A DNA stretch of 64,000 nucleotides from positions 63,106,738-63,170,737 of the forward strand of contig NC_069135.1 in assembly GCF_026914265.1 (NCBI RefSeq). Reading direction: 5' to 3'. Below, piece by piece: positions 59,843 to 64,000 of this stretch; positions within the stretch are counted from its first letter, which is position 1, and every line of letters begins with the position of its first letter. The notes beneath the pieces were generated by a model. It made no database searches. It saw only the letters and a program-made list of their open reading frames with translations, and had not been told where the DNA came from. This DNA is from Mya arenaria (lineage: Eukaryota; Mollusca; Bivalvia; Myida; Myidae). Both the position numbers and the translations under genes were made by a program.

Positions 59843-60791
59843 CTGACACCTGAGGTTTTGTCTGCTGGTCTGCCAGATCTGACGCCACCTGGTCTGCCAA
59901 ATCTGACGCCACCTGGTCCACTCTGCCAATTGCTGTGCATGAAGCCAGCAGCTGTTCTGTGGTGGGGTCCCTTGTGAACTTGAAGTATGACACACTATTT
60001 TTACCTCTGATGTCTTTAAGGGCTGACTGAAAACCGACTAACTCCTTAATTGCCCTTGTTCCAGATATGAACAACTGGTTACTGTTGACCTCCTTGGCTT
60101 GTAGCTCAGCCTTGAGCTTCTCAGTGGCAGCTTGTATGTCTTGGCAATTTGATTTTAGTTCACTCAACAGGCTTTGTGATTTTTGTTTCTTCTGCTCAAT
60201 TTCTTCCAGTAACTCTTGTTCCCTCTTATCCAGGTATTGGTTGATATCATTCCTGAACTTTCGAAGTGCATTGATATTTGTAAAGCTCTCTTCATCAATA
60301 TATTTCATGCTCGCTTGTATGTTGTCTGAAAGGTTGCCAATGTCATTGACCACCTGGACAAGTCCTGCCTTCAGACCGTTGTATTTTGGGCCCTCCTTGT
60401 ACCGCTTTGCCACTTGAGAAATCCTTTCAATAGTGCATGAGCTGTGTTCTTTCTCAGCCAAGCAGTCTCCACACAGAAGTGTCTCGTGATTCGGACAAAA
60501 GTATTTTATGAACTCTTCGGCATGGCGTTGACATGTTTCCGTAAAATGCTTATTCTCACTCTCTGGTTGGAGTGAAGAAGGCATGGTACTCTTGTCCTGA
60601 AGAGGGTGGCTTTTGGTAAACTTCATGTTCCTGTGTACTCGGGCACAGTTGGAACACAGGAACTCCTTGCAGACGGTACAGAAGACATCAGGAGGGATGG
60701 TCTTGTCATCGTTCGCGCATGGCTGGCAGAAAGTATGGTCAGAGACCGATCCTGTTCCCATGGGTGCCATTTTCCCTGAGACTGCATCCAT
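59843..60791 (-). CDS. TRIM-like gene E, B-box and coiled-coil exon
   Basis: MDAVSGKMAPMGTGS opens seven bases after acceptor ATGATTTTAG, so a 5'-UTR exon is expected upstream. Zinc-finger ligands: C22, C25, C38, C41, C46, C49, H53, H62 (first B-box) and C87, H90, C99, H102, C107, C110, H116, C119 (second). A coiled coil runs through about 135-260. No RING. Two DQVASDLA repeats (about 292-307) precede TKPQVS, and the exon closes in phase 1 at TCAG|GTAAGC. The frame from 59842 to the stop at 59769 is intron. It is the best intact member of the C/E pair. Role by family: oligomeric adaptor or regulator, possibly in RNA or ubiquitin pathways; not shown by the sequence. Confidence 0.92.
59871..59918 (-). 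repeat. 24-bp coding repeat, two copies
   Basis: Two 24-bp units encoding DQVASDLA, against four in gene C (37382-37477). Confidence 0.93.
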
Positions 60792-62079
60792 CTTGAGTCT
60801 AAAATCATAACTTGATTGTCAAATATACACTCGGTTTACTAAGTTCGAAACGATTTAAAGGAGCTGATCCAGGAATTGACGTTCCAGGCGGCGTAATAAA
60901 GGGGCGTAACATTTTGACATGCGCCTCGCTTAGAACCGAATTCATTTGAATTAATTTTTGACGTGAGTTGGAGGTACTCCACCAAGAAAGTTAAATAATA
61001 ATTTCTAAGTGAAATGGTGCATTTTAGCCATATTTTATTATCTTTTTCTCCTATATTAAAAAATTAAAAGCATTGCCAAATTAAGTGGGCATGCGATCGG
61101 TGCGCTCCCACCCAGGAGCTTGTGCTTGTGATTTTTGCTGTCAACCACACAACCCCGTAATCAAATTTTACAACTGACCATGGTTGAAATACAGTGGAGA
61201 AAATGTGCAAATATCTCGAAAGAATGCACTATTTCAAGCTGAAGGTATATTTGGCGCATATGTACATGTATGAATTCGTTTCTGAGTGAGCTGCGCGTTC
61301 TTATTTGTGCCCCCAGTTGTTAATCCATACAAAGGCCATGATTCTTTTTAAGCTTTTCTGTTTCGGCAAACTGGTGGCAACATGGGAACATAAAAATGTC
61401 GCAATAAAATAAAAGTCTTTCTGAACGCCACCTAGTGTGGCTACCTCAAGTGGGCACTCACTATCTTTAAATCCTGGCACCGCCCCCTATAAAAATACTA
61501 TTTTAAACTAACCTTTGTTAACGCTTGAAAGCAAGTCCTTTCCGATAGTCGCTCGAATATCTGAAGAACACAAATCACTAATTTCATAAGTGGTTGTCTT
61601 CTATGATTTTAATATTTAATGTTTGGAGAGAAAGAGATAGAGTCAACGAATTATAGGCGTCTTCAAAAACGAAAGTAGTAATTTCTTGATAAGAAATGTT
61701 ATCATAGCTGGTGCTAGAACCCGATATCCGGTACCCGGATTGAGTTGATACCGGGCTGCGTGATAAATGACATCAAATAATCAATTAAAACATGATCCGT
61801 AATTTATTGCCTATTGAAGTAATGGTTATCGTATAACGAACCATGGTTATATAAGCATATTTCAAGGTATCACCACCCGTTAACCATTTTTAATCATATG
61901 ATACATTAAGTGTTTTTTTCCCTTTCGCTTAATCTCTAGAGAAGTATAATCATAAGCGACATATTAAGCGAACTTAATAAGACCAACCCAGCGAAAACCG
62001 AAATAAAAAATCACGTTCGAACTAAATGATAGCAATATGCCGATGATTATTTGCTGTAAGCGTTTTGCTGAACGAGAAG
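60792..62079 (-). other. 5' flank of gene E
   Basis: Matches gene C's flank in three blocks (38352-38900, 40421-40520, 43000-43500), without the inserts found there. No promoter or leader exon was recognised. Confidence 0.6.
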
Positions 62080-62133
62080 CCAGAAGCTGATCTGGAAGCC
62101 TGGGGTGCCTTCTTTCCGGGCACTGCATCCATC
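62080..62133 (-). pseudogene. Relic of a TRIM-like first coding exon
   Basis: On minus, ATGGATGCAGTGCCCGGAAA gives MDAVPGKKAPQA, then the match ends after about 15 codons. Counterpart of 43498-43635. Confidence 0.7.
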
Positions 62134-63056
62134 CCGTATATGCATTTTCAATTGTTAGATCTACATTAGCTTACACTTAACGAGGTAAAGTACGACAAGA
62201 TATTAATCGCACTCGTCGCAACTTGTATACGTCTGGCTCGCTTTCATGTCCATTTCATAACTATGCCATTAACTTAATTTTCACGTGATTTAGAAGAAAT
62301 TTATCAATGGTAATCTTTATCAATTATTTAAGTTAGAGCTTATCAGTTAATATAATTCTAGCATATTTGCAGAATTAAAATTCCTCCTATGTTGAATATT
62401 TAGGATTGATCGCGTTGAAAATAAGAATTGATACCTGAGCTTCATATTATTATATTTAAGGATATATCACTATTGTTACATTCAATATTTGCCTGATTCA
62501 AGTATATGTAATACCATCCTGTGTGTAGGCGTCGTGCGGTATTCATCACTTCTGTGATTGGTCTTGTTTATTTTCGTACTTAATTTATTTTCTTGCATAC
62601 TTGATGTGTGATTCCGGTCATGTGACCGGTGCTGGAATAACTCATCTAACACCCCCATGTAAGATGAGTCACGCGCAACAACGCGCCACTTCTTATTTCT
62701 TTTATTGTATGGTTTATGAAAAGTTATGCAACTTCAATAAAGCGTAATCAAAAATATAGGTATATAATACTTAAAATTAAAATTGAAAATAAATAATCGT
62801 AAAGGCGCGATTTTAAAGAAACTATTTGAGGTCGATAGCACTTGATTTAAAATTACTGCGCTTTGTGACGTCAGTACACAATGTCGCACGCGCTTTTTGG
62901 TGAAATGTACAAAAGTGCGTTTTCTACGTCAATTTTTCAACAAATTTATTATTTTAGGTATGCAAGAAAAAATATTAATCATGTCTCCGGTCCGGATCGA
63001 AAAATCCGACCCTCGGGCACGCTGCCTGACAAGTAACTCCCCAGCAAACATGACCA
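62134..63056. other. Non-coding flank
   Basis: 62137-62280 matches 43640-43790. Contains a 16-bp palindrome CCGGTCATGTGACCGG (62614-62629) and, near 62657, TGAGTCA between ACTCATCT/AGATGAGT inverted words. No gene. Confidence 0.5.
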
Positions 63057-63290
63057 TATCGGGCCGATGTCGGCTGAATATCGGCATATCGGCCAGTGTT
63101 TGCCGATATCGGCCCCACATCGGCCCGGTATGGGCATATTGACTGAAACATTGTATTTGTAATACTACTATATGATTTAAATTCGAATGTTTAAACATTA
63201 TAACATAAACAATAGCTTTTGTTTTTTTATGGACAAAAACCATTTTATAAATATGTCGATATCGGTCCGATATTGGCCCGATGTATACTC
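63057..63290. mobile_element. Inverted-repeat element with CCGATATCGG ends
   Basis: The left ATCGGGCCGATGTCGGCTGA and the right end, reading ATCGGGCCAATATCGGACCG on the other strand, match over about 32 bases with several changes. GATATCGGC words are repeated near the left end. Target duplication not determined. Confidence 0.55.
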
Positions 63291-64000
63291 GGTATTGCTT
63301 CAAGGGAGAGCAATGCATATGTTGCAACTTTCACTAGCAGTAATTTCCCCTGGCGATTAATAAATATTTAAATTCATTATCATTAAATAATAAAACCAAT
63401 TTAAGTTTTATGGTTATTTTTTAATTTATTCTGTAATTAATAGATTCAGTTCATGTTTATTTGATTTTTATCTACGAAATTATTTAGTTATATATTCACT
63501 GCGGTATTTGTGCCATTTCAAAAAGATAATGCAAGTCAAATCATACTTTTGGTATTTATCAATGGTAAGTAATCTTTGAATCGTTGTTAAACGTATGAAT
63601 ATAAGAAATTTTTATAGTACTATTTCGTAAATCTATAGTTTTATTCTCAAAAGTGATATTAATACTTTCATTTCGAGTAAATATGTTGAAAGGAATTCGT
63701 GTAACATATTTTCGTGACTAGTTCTCTTTGTTGTTTTATCAGTTTGATTAAAATCTACATTTAGGTAGCATGTGCACACAAAAGCAAAGTATTACATTGA
63801 TGATTTGGTTGGGTTTGAACGATTAATTTATCTGCTTCCATTGTAGACAAATTTAAAAAGAACATTTTGTTATCAATTATGAATCATAATTGAGACATTG
63901 TTATTTACAGTATCGTATAATGTGGAAAGATCGATCAAAGTTGCAGAGAGCGGACAACTGCAAATTGAGACTCTGAAATAGAGGAATAAAGGCAATCATA
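63291..64000. other. Non-coding, nothing recognised
   Basis: AT-rich to the end of the window. Confidence 0.5.

Noticed and set aside
62897..63327. Frames of 81 and 132 residues over the CCGATATCGG repeats
   Set aside because: Overlap an inverted-repeat element; no domain or homologous copy in the window.

Overview
The window reads as nuclear DNA of an animal, most likely a bivalve mollusc. It is AT-rich and gene-poor. Its genes are split by phase-matched GT-AG introns, and it is full of micro- and minisatellites and short inverted-repeat elements. The two recognisable gene families are RING-less B-box/coiled-coil/beta-propeller proteins (TRIM-like, a family strongly expanded in bivalves) and a proton/myo-inositol cotransporter (SLC2A13/HMIT) tail. 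The species is inference; no rRNA, tRNA or mitochondrial marker was seen.

Four TRIM-like loci lie on the minus strand. Gene A (exons 12224-11249, 10985-10896, 9950-9127) is open and predicts 629 residues. Gene E (60791-59843, 56111-55255) is open and predicts 601. Gene C (38351-37354, 33120-32264) has all splice sites but one extra base in an A8 run of exon 1. Locus D (51313-50450) is a pseudogene carrying only the propeller exon. A fifth copy at 480-160 is a truncated propeller remnant sharing a frameshift with D. Smaller relics of first exons (43498-43635, 62080-62133) and of propeller ends (8935-9010, 50185-50300, 55030-55150) show that the cluster once held more copies. Every intact gene uses a phase-1 intron between the B-box/coiled-coil exon and the propeller exon.

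On the plus strand, convergent with gene C, lie the last exons of an HMIT-like gene (25723-25867, 26170-26386) and the tail of the preceding exon (to 25016). The preceding exon, which encodes the cysteine-rich extracellular loop, survives at 6432-6675 and 53214-53457, both times with the same frameshift, just 3' of genes A and E. The likely history is that an ancestral convergent pair (HMIT-like on plus, TRIM-like on minus) was copied as a block, and the HMIT part decayed in the copies. About 1-10000 thus corresponds to 50300-56150, and part of it to 20330-21080 and 29310-38900.

Repeats dominate the rest. A 40-bp minisatellite fills the exon 1-exon 2 intron in three loci (1096-2800, 34705-36590, 56820-58155 plus 58773-59256). 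A 30-bp array lies 5' of gene A (12968-14615), a 33-bp array and related decayed arrays occupy 21280-23300, a 50-65-bp array fills an HMIT intron, and an 18-bp array lies at 46775-47025. DNA-transposon derivatives include a TA-flanked pogo/Tigger-type MITE (516-691, 51415-51589), an 876-bp hAT-type element with an 8-bp target duplication (33554-34429) and several truncated relatives. The most noteworthy signals are a probable newborn 90-bp symmetric exon in gene A, a coding octapeptide repeat that differs in copy number between C and E, and introns packed with a motif matching the CTCF core.
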